From NCBI GenBank assembly GCA_964595205.1, contig CAZQOQ010000029.1, positions 1 to 64,000 of the forward strand: a stretch of 64,000 nucleotides of DNA, written 5' to 3'. This document shows positions 35,087 through 43,871 of the stretch, in pieces (position 1 is the first letter of the stretch; the number at the start of each line of letters is the position of its first letter). This stretch comes from JADKIH01 sp964595205 (GTDB lineage: Bacteria > Bacteroidota > Bacteroidia > AKYH767-A > 2013-40CM-41-45). The notes beneath the pieces were generated by a model, which ran no database searches, was not told the DNA's origin, and worked only from the letters and a program-made list of their open reading frames with translations. The position numbers and the translations under genes are program-made.

Positions 35087-35094
35087 TATATTTG
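35087..35094 (+). promoter_or_regulatory. Putative -7 promoter element for the DoxX gene
   Basis: TATATTTG is a perfect match to TAnnTTTG, 24 bases before the ATG at 35111, placing the transcription start near 35101. No TTTG at the ideal -33 position. Confidence 0.45.
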
Positions 35095-35110
35095 AACAAA
35101 TAATTGCAAG

Positions 35111-35536
35111 ATGTTTTCTGAAATTGTTAACCAGGCGGTCGCCTTGCTTTTGCTTAGAACTGTTGCCGGCAGTTTATTTTTTTTCCAGGGATTTGATAAA
35201 ATATTTAAAGTTAAAATCGAAAATGTTGTACGGACTTTTAATGACCCCCTCAGCAAATTTCAAATCCCGCTATTCCTTTTAAAGCCTGCTGTTACCGTTT
35301 CTTCCCTCATCGAAATGGCCTGTGGTTTTATGCTCTTCTTTGGATTATATAAAGATATTGCCTTATACCTGCTTGCCGGAAACCTTATCATGGTATCTTT
35401 TATCTTCAGCAACATAAAACCCATGTGGGACCTGCAGTATTTCTTTCCCAGGCTGATCATTGTCGTACTGCTCCTTTTCTTTTCTGCAACACCTGACGTC
35501 TTTTCAATCGATTACCTGTTGGGAAATGTAAAATAA
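35111..35536 (+). CDS. DoxX family membrane protein
   Basis: A 141-residue protein with four predicted membrane helices and the DoxX pattern: LLLRTVAGSLFFFQGFDKIF in helix 1, SLIEMACGFMLFFGLY in helix 2, YLLAGNLIMVSFIF in helix 3. Members act in membranes near oxidoreductases or sulfur/quinone chemistry, but no specific role can be assigned. It ends against the terminator hairpin that lies between it and the convergent YceI gene. Confidence 0.75.
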   Translation: MFSEIVNQAVALLLLRTVAGSLFFFQGFDKIFKVKIENVVRTFNDPLSKFQIPLFLLKPAVTVSSLIEMACGFMLFFGLYKDIALYLLAGNLIMVSFIFSNIKPMWDLQYFFPRLIIVVLLLFFSATPDVFSIDYLLGNVK

Positions 35537-35573
35537 AAAACCCTCTCGACAGAAAAAAGTTCTGTCAAAAGGG
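35537..35573 (-). terminator. Rho-independent terminator of the YceI-end transcript
   Basis: On the minus strand a stem made of CCCT paired with AGGG and of TCTGTC paired with GACAGA is followed by TTTTTTATTTT. It lies 28 bases past the stop of the minus-strand YceI gene at 35602. On the plus strand the A-tract precedes the stem, so it would not act by itself on the DoxX transcript. Confidence 0.75.
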
Positions 35574-35601
35574 CTTACCACATGAACACACATTGAAAAT
35601 A

Positions 35602-36162
35602 TCAGGATGCCTTATAAGGCTCGTAATTCAGTTCAACTTCTATCTGAACTTCCTTCGAAATTTTATCTTTAACAAGTGAAGGGATTTCTATCTTAAAATC
35701 TTCGAGTAAAATCTTAAACCTGGACTTACCCATTGTAATGTTTCCGTCTTTTACAGTGAGTGTACCGTCGGCAAGCACTTCCCTGGTTTCACCATGCATG
35801 GTCATGTTACCCTTAACTTTAACGGGGTACACTCCATTTTTAGTCATGTCTACTGACTTAATGTTTGTTACGCTTCCCTTAAAAACCGCCTTGGGATATT
35901 TATCAGACTCCACATAATTCTCATTGAAATGTTCCTGCATCAATGCCTTGTCGAAAATGAACGCTTTCATCAGAACCGCAAATTCAATTGCTCCTGTTGA
36001 AACATCTACGATACTCGTAGCCTTCTCATTGTTAGCTTCTATTTTCTCCAGCGGAGACGAGGCGCTGAAAAAGATTTTTCCGTTTTTAGTAAAGAATCGT
36101 GTTTGACCGTTAACTGCAACCGCAGTCGCAAACATTACAATTGCCAAAATTAGTTTTCTCAT
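35602..36162 (-). CDS. YceI family periplasmic protein
   Basis: A 186-residue exported protein with a signal peptide (LAIVMFATAVAVNGQ). The YceI lipocalin-like barrel is recognised from GAIEFAVLMKAFIFDKALMQEHFNENYVESDKYPKA-type segments (about residues 55-90), FKGSVTNIKSVD and GNMTMHGETREV. YceI proteins bind long isoprenoid chains or related lipids. A second YceI gene (41201) shares the same HFNEkYlESeKYPeA pattern and sits at the other end of this block, suggesting duplication. Last gene before the terminator. Confidence 0.88.
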   Translation of the reverse strand: MRKLILAIVMFATAVAVNGQTRFFTKNGKIFFSASSPLEKIEANNEKATSIVDVSTGAIEFAVLMKAFIFDKALMQEHFNENYVESDKYPKAVFKGSVTNIKSVDMTKNGVYPVKVKGNMTMHGETREVLADGTLTVKDGNITMGKSRFKILLEDFKIEIPSLVKDKISKEVQIEVELNYEPYKAS

Positions 36163-36183
36163 AGTTTCAGATGTATTAATTTA

Positions 36184-36663
36184 TTATTTGTTACTTTCTA
36201 CTACACAATCTACCAGCACCACATCCATCAACACCCCTGTGCAAATCCCTTTGATGACAACTTCCTGTCCTTCTTTTACGGCAGAAAGTTCTTCCTGAGC
36301 TTTCGGATCGAATTGGCATCCTACACCCGCAAGATCAGGGCCCTGCAGGGTAACATTAATTATGCCTTTTTCATCCTTCGCCTTTTCAGCGATGATTCCT
36401 TTTACCTCTACTATCTTGCCGAGGTATTTGGCATTCGCTGTCTCTTCATTCGTGTCATAATCGGAAATGAGCGCCGCTGCACTCATACGAAATGCAGGCT
36501 GCTTATTCCCGATCCCCTGGTGCGGTTTATTATACAGATAAAAACCAAAGCCAAGTCCTGAGATTAAAATAACAATTGATACATAAATTATTTTCTTAAA
36601 CATCTTTGATAAAGGTCTGCTTTGATTCTGTTTTATTGGTGAAATAGCTGTTGGAACTTTCAT
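36184..36663 (-). CDS. Membrane-anchored OB-fold protein (tRNA_anti-like)
   Basis: A 159-residue protein with one N-terminal membrane helix (about residues 25-45, IIYVSIVILISGLGFGFYLY) and a soluble part resembling tRNA_anti-like OB-fold domains: AAALISDYDTNEETANAKYLGKIVEVKG start, NVTLQGPDLAGVGCQFDP middle, VIKGICTGVLMDVVLVDCVV end. Proteins like this often sit beside YceI and cytochrome genes in Bacteroidota; role unknown. It is 21 bases from YceI and about 24 from the cytochrome gene, on one strand. Confidence 0.7.
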   Translation of the reverse strand: MKVPTAISPIKQNQSRPLSKMFKKIIYVSIVILISGLGFGFYLYNKPHQGIGNKQPAFRMSAAALISDYDTNEETANAKYLGKIVEVKGIIAEKAKDEKGIINVTLQGPDLAGVGCQFDPKAQEELSAVKEGQEVVIKGICTGVLMDVVLVDCVVESNK

Positions 36664-36687
36664 TTTCTTTATTTTTTGATTAAAATG

Positions 36688-37467
36688 TCAATTGTTCAAC
36701 GAACCATTTTGTATCCATATCCTGATCTGATCAATCTGGCACTCCGGTAATTTATTTCCGCCTCTCGGCATTGCAGCATACCCGGGATCATGATTAACGG
36801 ATCCAAATAGCCTTCCATTGTTCGCCATCAGCGAAATATTCTGATGTGTACTCAGGTCTATTTGTCCTGATGGACTCGATCCTGAATGACAACCCATACA
36901 GGAGTTTTGTATTAATGGAAAGATCGTACCCGAAAAAGTCACATTTACTGTATCACAGGTGTTAGAACAGCTATTGTTCAATGCACCCTGTTCTATCCAC
37001 CGATAGATGATGTCTATTTGTGCATTCGATAACGGAGCAGCCGGTGCCAGTGGCATCCGATCGTCCAGATCAGACTCAATCAATACCTCGTAAATCTCAC
37101 TATTACCCGCTCTTCCTGGTCTGATTCCTCCGGTTGCCATTACGTTAGTGTAACTGTCGAGAATAATTCCTTCCTTATGATCGATCGAATTATGACAGTT
37201 GCTCATCGCGCAGTTTGAAACTAATATCGGAAGTACCTGTGTCTGGAAATAGACCGAATCCGGATCACAGGTCGATTGTCCGTTCCCGTTGCCATTCCCG
37301 TTCCCGTTACCATTCCCGTTATTTGTCGTTACCGTACTGTCAGAAGCAAGCAAAGGCAATACTGCAGGCTCATGTTTGCATGACGACAACATGAGCATTA
37401 ACAAAACCATGACAAATAATATCCCGGCGAGCACCGAATCCATATATATTATTTTTTTTCTCAGCAT
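36688..37467 (-). CDS. Cytochrome-c-like lipoprotein with Gly-Asn repeat linker
   Basis: A 259-residue protein with a lipobox ending in Cys30 (MLSSC), an Asn-Gly dipeptide linker (about residues 49-63), and two planctomycete-cytochrome-like modules. The second carries canonical CMGCH at about 190-194. The first has Cys86 and Cys91-His92, that is C-X4-CH, an unusual spacing. Each module includes a RWIEQGALNNS / IRIWIQNGSLNN ending. It is probably attached to the periplasmic or outer face and may pass electrons or sense redox state. It sits between the OB-fold gene and the LytTR system. Confidence 0.75.
   Translation of the reverse strand: MLRKKIIYMDSVLAGILFVMVLLMLMLSSCKHEPAVLPLLASDSTVTTNNGNGNGNGNGNGNGQSTCDPDSVYFQTQVLPILVSNCAMSNCHNSIDHKEGIILDSYTNVMATGGIRPGRAGNSEIYEVLIESDLDDRMPLAPAAPLSNAQIDIIYRWIEQGALNNSCSNTCDTVNVTFSGTIFPLIQNSCMGCHSGSSPSGQIDLSTHQNISLMANNGRLFGSVNHDPGYAAMPRGGNKLPECQIDQIRIWIQNGSLNN
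37281..37320. repeat. In-frame hexamer repeat coding the Asn-Gly linker
   Basis: Seven near-identical 6-bp units (CCGTTC/CCATTC/CCGTTA-type on the plus strand) lie within the cytochrome gene and encode alternating Gly and Asn. Slippage would change the linker length in steps of two residues without breaking the frame. Confidence 0.7.
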
Positions 37468-37549
37468 TTGTACCCAAAAGTAAAGCCGTACTTCCCTTTT
37501 GAAAAATGAGATTTGCTGAATAGGGAATAATTAAGCCTGAACTGGCAAT

Positions 37550-38314
37550 TTATTCCTTCCCGGAAAGCCATTCTTTGAAATGAGGCGACCGCTCTGTGCT
37601 CACGATTGTGTCCAGTTGTATGGGAGGATTCAGGTTTATCTTCACCCTGGACTTTGAAAAAGAAAACATGTCAACAATCGAATCGATGCTGATAATAAAC
37701 TGCCTGTTTATCCTGAAAAAACGCTCCGGATCAAGTATGGATTCAAGCTTATCGAGGTTGTATTCCACCGGATACGTCCTGTCGTCCTTTGTCTTTAAAA
37801 AATTTATTTTCTCTTCCGTATAAAAATATGCAACCTGGCTGATATCCACTGTCTTAATATGCTCTCCGAAACGAATGAGAAACCTTTTTTTGAATGGTTC
37901 CTGTTTTTCCTTTAATGTCTCAATCAGCATTTTCAAATCCGGTATGGCGGTTTTCCCTGAATGAAGACGTTTGTATTTATCAATTGCAGAAGCAAGCTCT
38001 TCCTTCTTTACGGGCTTAAGCAGGTATTCAACACTGTTCACTTTAAAGGCCCGGATCGCATATTCATCGAATGCAGTTACGAATATTACAGGCACATCAA
38101 TTTCGACCTGGGAAAAAATCTCGAAACTCAGGCCGTCTGCCAGGTTTATGTCCGTTAAAATAAGGTCAGGCGCAGGATTCGATTTTAGCCATTTTACCGT
38201 GGAACGGACACTTTCAAGTACCTCCAGGATTTTAGCGCCGGGTTCAATTTCTAAAAGTATTTTTTTTAACCTCTGCGCCGCCGGCTCTTCGTCTTCAACG
38301 ATCAGGATATTCAT
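37550..38314 (-). CDS. LytTR response regulator
   Basis: A 254-residue regulator: receiver domain (residues 1-120) with acidic pocket EDEEPA, phospho-acceptor Asp55 (ILTDINLADG) and the VFVTAFDEYAIRAF / YLLKPVKKEEL switch, then a LytTR DNA-binding domain (about 145-254; FLIRFGEHIKTVDISQVAYFYTEEKINFL ... FFRINRQFIIS). Its start overlaps the sensor kinase stop by four bases, so the pair is translationally coupled. The likely target is the local YceI/cytochrome block, by proximity only. Confidence 0.92.
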   Translation of the reverse strand: MNILIVEDEEPAAQRLKKILLEIEPGAKILEVLESVRSTVKWLKSNPAPDLILTDINLADGLSFEIFSQVEIDVPVIFVTAFDEYAIRAFKVNSVEYLLKPVKKEELASAIDKYKRLHSGKTAIPDLKMLIETLKEKQEPFKKRFLIRFGEHIKTVDISQVAYFYTEEKINFLKTKDDRTYPVEYNLDKLESILDPERFFRINRQFIISIDSIVDMFSFSKSRVKINLNPPIQLDTIVSTERSPHFKEWLSGKE

Positions 38315-41220
38315 GCTTTAAATCTGATTAGTGGTAAAGAAACAACAAAATTATTTTCCTCCTGCAGAATCTCGACAGGTTCTTTTGAGAGCAATTCGTA
38401 CCTGCTTTTAATATTCTGAAGCCCAAAACCTGCAGACTTTTCTGCCGTAATTTTTGGATTGATATTATTACTCACTATAATTCTTCCGTTTGATTCACTG
38501 ATTCTGATAAACAGCGGTGTTTCCCTTGAAACAGCATTATGCTTGATCGCATTCTCCGCCAGCAGCTGAAGCGTAAGAGGAGCGATGCAGTATTTCATTT
38601 TTGTGTTTTCATCTATTGCTATACTGATTCGCAGATTTTCCCCGTATCTTTTTTTCTGAATAAAGATATAGTTTTCCAGCAGGCTCAGCTCTTCGCCGAT
38701 ACTGATCAGGTTCTTATCACGGTAGGTTACAATATTTCTGAAAAATTCCGAGAGGCGCTCCACGTATTCAACCGCATTTTGAGGAGCATTCTCGATGATC
38801 GAAAGCAGCGTATTGAAGCTGTTAAAAAGGAAATGCGGATTCACCTGGCTCTTCAAGGTCTCAAACTGAAATTCTATCTTTTCTTTTTGCAGTCGCTCAA
38901 ATTTTCTCAGGCCTTCTTCTCGTCTCCTGATGATGAAAAAAACGACCAGTGCAATCGTCGATGCTGCAAGTATCCTGAACCACCACCGCTGCCATAATGG
39001 TGGCAATATTTCAAAACTGTAACTTGTTTCTTCAGAAAGATCGAAGTTTTCGTTTAGCGAAGCCCTGAGCCTGAATACATATTTTCCCGAAGGAAGTTTT
39101 GGAAATGAAACTGTATGATCTTTCGTGAGCTCCCATTTTGTTGAAAAGTGTTCAAGCATATAAAAATAATTGATCCGCTGCGGATCAATATACCACAGGC
39201 CGTCATAATCAAAACGGAAATTATTTTCATCTGAACTGAATTTATTTTGTGAAAGGAAATCAACTTTGTCAAGGAAAACTGAAACGGACTGAATAATAAT
39301 TTTTGGCCTCACTATTTTCATATCCGCTTGCGGGTCATAATGCAGGATTCCGATTTCGGTCCCCATCCACACTGTACTGTCAGGCCCAAGTGTAATTGAA
39401 TTCAAGTCACAATTAATGTCTGCCAGGTTTTCTTCAGCCGAATGATATACAATGTTTTTAGAATCAGGATCAAGAACGTCAAAGCCGTTGTCGTGCACAA
39501 TTATTATATTTCCCGTCCTGTCGCACAGCAATGAAGTGGGAGAGGGATCCGACAATCCGTCCTTCGTCTGAAACCTGGTTATGGAATTATCCTCATTCAG
39601 ATATTGCAGTCCTTCATCCGCCGTAGAGAACCAGATTCTCCCTTTTTTGTCTTCCGTAAAACTATGAACGGCATTATTCGGAACAGGAATATTCTTCAGA
39701 TCATTTCCTTCTGAATAAAAAACGCCATTGCCATCAGTCCCGAACCACAAACGTTGACGCGAATCAATGAAAATGGTATAGACATAATCGTTGAGAAGCT
39801 TGTTGTCAAAAAATTCCGGAACTTTTTCAATTGTTGCATTGTCCGAATCCCCGTTTTTCCTTATTACTAATTTTATAACTGAGTTGAAACCTGCTACCCA
39901 GACTTCATCCTTTCTTCCGTTGATGGAAAGTACGCTTGCATTCTCCACAAAACCCTTAACCGTAATTTTCCTGACCTTTCCGTTTTCAGGATTGAACCTG
40001 TAAATACCCGACCCCATCGTCCCTATCCACAGATATCCGTACGGATCAAAATAAAGCGAAACGATGTCGAATTTTTCATCGGTGATCTTATATTCCTTGT
40101 ATTCCATCGTGCCATCAGATGAGAATCTTATGTGGCCAAGCTGCTGGTCAGGACTAAACCAGATGCCGCCACTCTTATCGGAAATAATGCAGTGAATAAA
40201 TCTTAGTTGTTTCTGTGCTACAGTTTTTATCAATTCCATCTTGTTGCCGCTCGTCCTGAATAAATGAAAGGATTCAGCAATCCATAAGTTATTTTCAATG
40301 TCAATCAGCAGATCGTTTGCCTTTATATTGCGTTCTCCTTCCAGCCTGAGTCTTTTTACAGAACCATCACGATCGACTATGATTATTCCCTTTTCATCTG
40401 TGGCCACGTATATTTTATCATCCACTTTCTGAATGTGGTTTACCTGGCCGTAATTCCACATCTGATTCGTAAAGGGTTTTAACTGTTTTTTACTGATATC
40501 AAATTCAATGATTCCCTTTTCCTGCATTCCAACCAGGAAGCTGTTGTCGTCCTGTATTTCGAGAACCCTTACAATGTCATCCGGAAGCCCCTCTGATGCT
40601 CCATACTTTTCAATTTTAACTGCTCCATCCGTAAACCCGATAAAACTCAGTCCGGCATCAGTGGCAACACAAACCCTGTTATCCGGAAGCGGAATGATAT
40701 CGTAGCAAAAATCATCACTCAATCCATCCCGGTTATTTATATTTATCAAACGATCGTTAACGAGACAAAAGACACCTTCACCTTTCGTTGCAAAGTAAAC
40801 CCTGTTGCTGTCATCACCCGTAATGGCGCTTACCGATACATTCAGGTATTTATCTTTCAGCTGCAGGAAGTTTATCTTCTGATTTTTTATCTGTATGATT
40901 CTGCCTTTTTCGAATCCAACCCAGATATTAAATGCCCGGTCTTCGAAGAATGAACTGACACTTTGGTTTAATGTATCAGTGCCGTTTATTTTATTAAAGC
41001 TGATGCCGTCGAATGTGAAAATTCCCTGGTCAGTTCCGGTCCAGATCAGGCCGTTATGATCCAGAAACAACTTCTGGATCCTTGGCTTCGTGTTTTCCGA
41101 CCTGATATCAAATGATTTGAAGAGTGGATGTTGTCCAAAGGCATCGTTGACAAATGCGAAAACGAAAAATAAAAGATGCAGCCTGGTGAAAGACGTCAGA
41201 CTAGTTTTCAATTTTATCAT
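38311..41220 (-). CDS. LytS-type sensor kinase with two-component-regulator propellers
   Basis: A 969-residue sensor: signal peptide (FFVFAFVNDAFGQ), about 14 propeller repeats (GLIWTGTDQGIF, NLWIAES, YLWIGTMGSGIY, RLWFGTDGNGVFY and so on) forming two seven-bladed propellers (residues 30-640), a Y_Y_Y domain (about 660-735), one membrane helix (about 745-765), a coiled segment and a histidine-kinase module with NPHFLFNSFN phospho-acceptor and ENAIKHN / GFGLQNIKSRY ATP motifs. It would sense an extracytoplasmic ligand. It overlaps the upstream YceI gene by 20 bases and the LytTR gene by four, so all three form one unit. Confidence 0.92.
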   Translation of the reverse strand: MIKLKTSLTSFTRLHLLFFVFAFVNDAFGQHPLFKSFDIRSENTKPRIQKLFLDHNGLIWTGTDQGIFTFDGISFNKINGTDTLNQSVSSFFEDRAFNIWVGFEKGRIIQIKNQKINFLQLKDKYLNVSVSAITGDDSNRVYFATKGEGVFCLVNDRLININNRDGLSDDFCYDIIPLPDNRVCVATDAGLSFIGFTDGAVKIEKYGASEGLPDDIVRVLEIQDDNSFLVGMQEKGIIEFDISKKQLKPFTNQMWNYGQVNHIQKVDDKIYVATDEKGIIIVDRDGSVKRLRLEGERNIKANDLLIDIENNLWIAESFHLFRTSGNKMELIKTVAQKQLRFIHCIISDKSGGIWFSPDQQLGHIRFSSDGTMEYKEYKITDEKFDIVSLYFDPYGYLWIGTMGSGIYRFNPENGKVRKITVKGFVENASVLSINGRKDEVWVAGFNSVIKLVIRKNGDSDNATIEKVPEFFDNKLLNDYVYTIFIDSRQRLWFGTDGNGVFYSEGNDLKNIPVPNNAVHSFTEDKKGRIWFSTADEGLQYLNEDNSITRFQTKDGLSDPSPTSLLCDRTGNIIIVHDNGFDVLDPDSKNIVYHSAEENLADINCDLNSITLGPDSTVWMGTEIGILHYDPQADMKIVRPKIIIQSVSVFLDKVDFLSQNKFSSDENNFRFDYDGLWYIDPQRINYFYMLEHFSTKWELTKDHTVSFPKLPSGKYVFRLRASLNENFDLSEETSYSFEILPPLWQRWWFRILAASTIALVVFFIIRRREEGLRKFERLQKEKIEFQFETLKSQVNPHFLFNSFNTLLSIIENAPQNAVEYVERLSEFFRNIVTYRDKNLISIGEELSLLENYIFIQKKRYGENLRISIAIDENTKMKYCIAPLTLQLLAENAIKHNAVSRETPLFIRISESNGRIIVSNNINPKITAEKSAGFGLQNIKSRYELLSKEPVEILQEENNFVVSLPLIRFKA

Positions 41221-41761
41221 TCCTGATTAATTCTGCCTTAATCTCGACCTGGATTTCACTGGCAATTTTTTCATGTACAACCCGGGGTATTTTTATTTCG
41301 TGGTCAGATAACAATATGGAAAAATGTGATTCGATGAAAAGACGATTGTTCTTTGACGTTACCGTGCTTCTGATAATTCTTTCCATTTCAACACCATGAA
41401 TTTTTAATTTGCCTTTGGCCCTCACATCATAATTCCCTTCGACGGAAAGATCCATGTCTTCGATGATCTTTCCGGTAAACAGCGCCTCCGGATATTTTTC
41501 TGACTCAAGATATTTTTCATTGAAATGTTCGAGTTGAAGCGCGCTGTTGAATCCCCTGAATGTTCGTATCACAACTTTAAAAACGAATGTCCGGTTCTTT
41601 GTATCAAGAACTCCCACCATGTTCGAAGAACTCGCCCTGATCAGTTCCTGTTGTGCATCTGAACGAAAAGAAATTACGCCATCCCTTGCATAATATAAAT
41701 TGTTCTCCTGCACGGCAGATAAAAAAGTGAGAAGCAAAAAAACTAGCACCAACCTGATCAT
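41201..41761 (-). CDS. YceI family protein (second copy)
   Basis: A 186-residue exported YceI-like protein with a signal peptide (LVLVFLLLTFLSAVQ). It matches 35602-36162 in layout and length: RTFVFKVVIRTFRGFNSALQLEHFNEKYLESEKYPEA corresponds to the same segment there, and GNYDVRAKGKLKIHGVE to GVYPVKVKGNMTMHGET. The C-terminus has an added polar tail. It overlaps the sensor kinase start by 20 bases, implying it is made together with the kinase. It may present a lipid ligand to the sensor, but this is inference. Confidence 0.85.
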   Translation of the reverse strand: MIRLVLVFLLLTFLSAVQENNLYYARDGVISFRSDAQQELIRASSSNMVGVLDTKNRTFVFKVVIRTFRGFNSALQLEHFNEKYLESEKYPEALFTGKIIEDMDLSVEGNYDVRAKGKLKIHGVEMERIIRSTVTSKNNRLFIESHFSILLSDHEIKIPRVVHEKIASEIQVEIKAELIRNDKIEN

Positions 41762-41806
41762 ATTAATCCGTAAGTTATAAAAAGGGATTTGAATTTCGAA
41801 GGGTCT

Positions 41807-43078
41807 CTATTTAAACTCTGCCATTGTTTGTACTGACTGCAAAGCTGCTGATATTCTCGACGTGGCGCCGGTATTTTTATTTACATATTCGAGGCAGGCG
41901 GATGCGCTCTCCTCACGCATGGATTCATTGGTTAACAATTGTGTAATCTTAACCTCGGCTTCCTTCGCATCCTTTACCGAAAATGCTCCACCGCAATCTA
42001 TAAGGTCTGACGCTTCCCTGAATTTTTCATAGCGGGGTCCAAAAATTACCGGAACTCCGAATGCAGCCGATTCAAGTATGTTATGAATTCCTTTTCCAAA
42101 GCCTCCTCCAATCCATGCAAGATTTCCATACCCATAGGCGGATGAAAGAATTCCGATATTGTCGATGATCAGTACCCTGGCAGATGCAGCATCTGCCACC
42201 GAGGAGAACCTGATTACTTCATTCGGTTTAAAATAAACCCGCGCTCTTCTCTCAATTTCACTGATTCTTTTTTCCGAAACTTCATGCGGTGCAATGATCA
42301 GTTTTATTTCATTTGATTTCATCGATGCAATCATGGGAAATATCAATTCCTCATCTTCCTGCCAGGTGCTGCCTCCGATAAATATTCTGCATTGCTGTCT
42401 GAAATTTTCAATTCTGTCAATCCTCTTCTTTTCCATTGCCACCGCCGCAACCCGGTCAAATCTGGTATCTCCGCTTACGCTGACATTATTAAAACCGGCA
42501 TCGTTCAATATCCTGGCCGAAACAGTATCCTGCACAAAGAAATGATTCACGCAATTCAGCATTTTTCTGTAAAATGAACCATACCATTTGAAGAAAACCT
42601 GTGACTCCCGAAAGATCGCAGACACCATATATAACGGTATTTGTTTTCTCTTAAGCTCTTCAAAATAATTCAGCCAGTATTCGTATTTTACAAAGACCAC
42701 GTATAACGGGGCAATCATGCTGATAAACTGTTCTGCATTACGGCGGTTATCCGTTGGAAGGTAGCATACATAATCGGCTGACTGAAAATTCTTCCGTGGT
42801 TCATACCCTGAAGGAGAAAAAAAACTCAGGACAATAAAAAAGGAAGGATTTTCTGACTTTATTTTCTCGATCAGCGGTCGTCCCTGTTCAAATTCACCCA
42901 GGGATGCACAATGAATCCATATGCGTTTTCCATTGCTACCGGAAAGTGCGGCTTTCAATTTCTGTTTCCAGTCCTTTCGGCCTGTTGTCCACTGCACCGC
43001 CTTTTGATTGTTAAACAATGCAGCAATGCCAGCTGCAAAGCCGTAGATTGAAATCGCAATACTATAAAGTACTCTCAC
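41807..43078 (-). CDS. waaA: 3-deoxy-D-manno-octulosonic acid (Kdo) transferase
   Basis: A 423-residue glycosyltransferase of the KdtA family. Motifs: KRIWIHCASLGEFEQGRPLIEKI near residue 50-75 (catalytic Glu), WIGGGFGKGIHNILESAAFGVPVIFGP near 320-345, and the ALSGSNGKR N-terminal basic patch. The N-terminal hydrophobic helix is the usual membrane anchor. It attaches Kdo to lipid A precursor at the inner face of the cytoplasmic membrane. Its start is three bases from the preceding barrel gene, so both are in the cdd-DinB-barrel-waaA unit. Confidence 0.93.
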   Translation of the reverse strand: MRVLYSIAISIYGFAAGIAALFNNQKAVQWTTGRKDWKQKLKAALSGSNGKRIWIHCASLGEFEQGRPLIEKIKSENPSFFIVLSFFSPSGYEPRKNFQSADYVCYLPTDNRRNAEQFISMIAPLYVVFVKYEYWLNYFEELKRKQIPLYMVSAIFRESQVFFKWYGSFYRKMLNCVNHFFVQDTVSARILNDAGFNNVSVSGDTRFDRVAAVAMEKKRIDRIENFRQQCRIFIGGSTWQEDEELIFPMIASMKSNEIKLIIAPHEVSEKRISEIERRARVYFKPNEVIRFSSVADAASARVLIIDNIGILSSAYGYGNLAWIGGGFGKGIHNILESAAFGVPVIFGPRYEKFREASDLIDCGGAFSVKDAKEAEVKITQLLTNESMREESASACLEYVNKNTGATSRISAALQSVQTMAEFK

Positions 43079-43081
43079 CAG

Positions 43082-43861
43082 TCAGTTGATATATAATTTA
43101 TCCGCGGCTCTTTTGTATAAAGGAAACACCCAGCCTATGCGAATACCAAAAAGTAGATCGAGACGCGACTCATCATCTTTCTTCCCGGTATCAAAATTTA
43201 TTTCGCGCCTGTTCTTCGTAAATCCCTGCGTGAATTCAATTCCCGCATAAAAGTTTACTAACCGCCTGTTGCCGAAATTCAGATAGCCGAGGAATTCAGT
43301 CAGCGAAGGTCCCGTGCAAAGGCGGTCATATCCCTTACTGTATTCATCGAGGAGATAAGGAATCGTACTCCCCGGTGTCTCGATCCTGATCTTATGCTGC
43401 ATATATCCGATACCAAGATTCATCATCAGGCCGGAATTTTTATTCGGCCCTGTTACAGGGAAAATTTTTCCGAATCTGAGTTCAAATTTAAACCCGCGTT
43501 CATACAACAGCACCGTAGCATACTGGCCCTTTTCATCGATTATGTTTCCATCCGGTGTCCTGTATTTGTCGAGAATGTTATTTTCTTTCACGTCATCACT
43601 GAAAATAAAGTCACCAGCTATTCCGAATATCCAGTTGCTCCTGAGTTTCCACAGGAATACCCCGCCCACGTTGAAATTATTTCCAAACCTTTCTGCCATG
43701 TCACCACCAGGGAACTGGTAAGCGAAGGTGGCGCCAATCATCGGAAATGCAATGGATGAATCACGGATGTTGTGCTGGGCTCTTACATATCCTGATAAAA
43801 AGATAAAAATAATACTCAATACTAAAATAAAAGACCAGCTTTTCAATTGCCTTTGATGCAT
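43082..43861 (-). CDS. Outer-membrane beta-barrel protein
   Basis: A 259-residue exported protein with a signal peptide (FILVLSIIFIFLSGYVRAQ) and strand-rich sequence: MIGATFAYQFPGGDMAERFGNNF start, FKFELRFGKIFPV, LLFGIRIGWVFPL end. It resembles uncharacterised Bacteroidota porin-like barrels. No gene name can be assigned. Immediately upstream of waaA in the same operon, so an envelope role is likely. Confidence 0.65.
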   Translation of the reverse strand: MHQRQLKSWSFILVLSIIFIFLSGYVRAQHNIRDSSIAFPMIGATFAYQFPGGDMAERFGNNFNVGGVFLWKLRSNWIFGIAGDFIFSDDVKENNILDKYRTPDGNIIDEKGQYATVLLYERGFKFELRFGKIFPVTGPNKNSGLMMNLGIGYMQHKIRIETPGSTIPYLLDEYSKGYDRLCTGPSLTEFLGYLNFGNRRLVNFYAGIEFTQGFTKNRREINFDTGKKDDESRLDLLFGIRIGWVFPLYKRAADKLYIN

Positions 43862-43871
43862 AAGGAAATTT

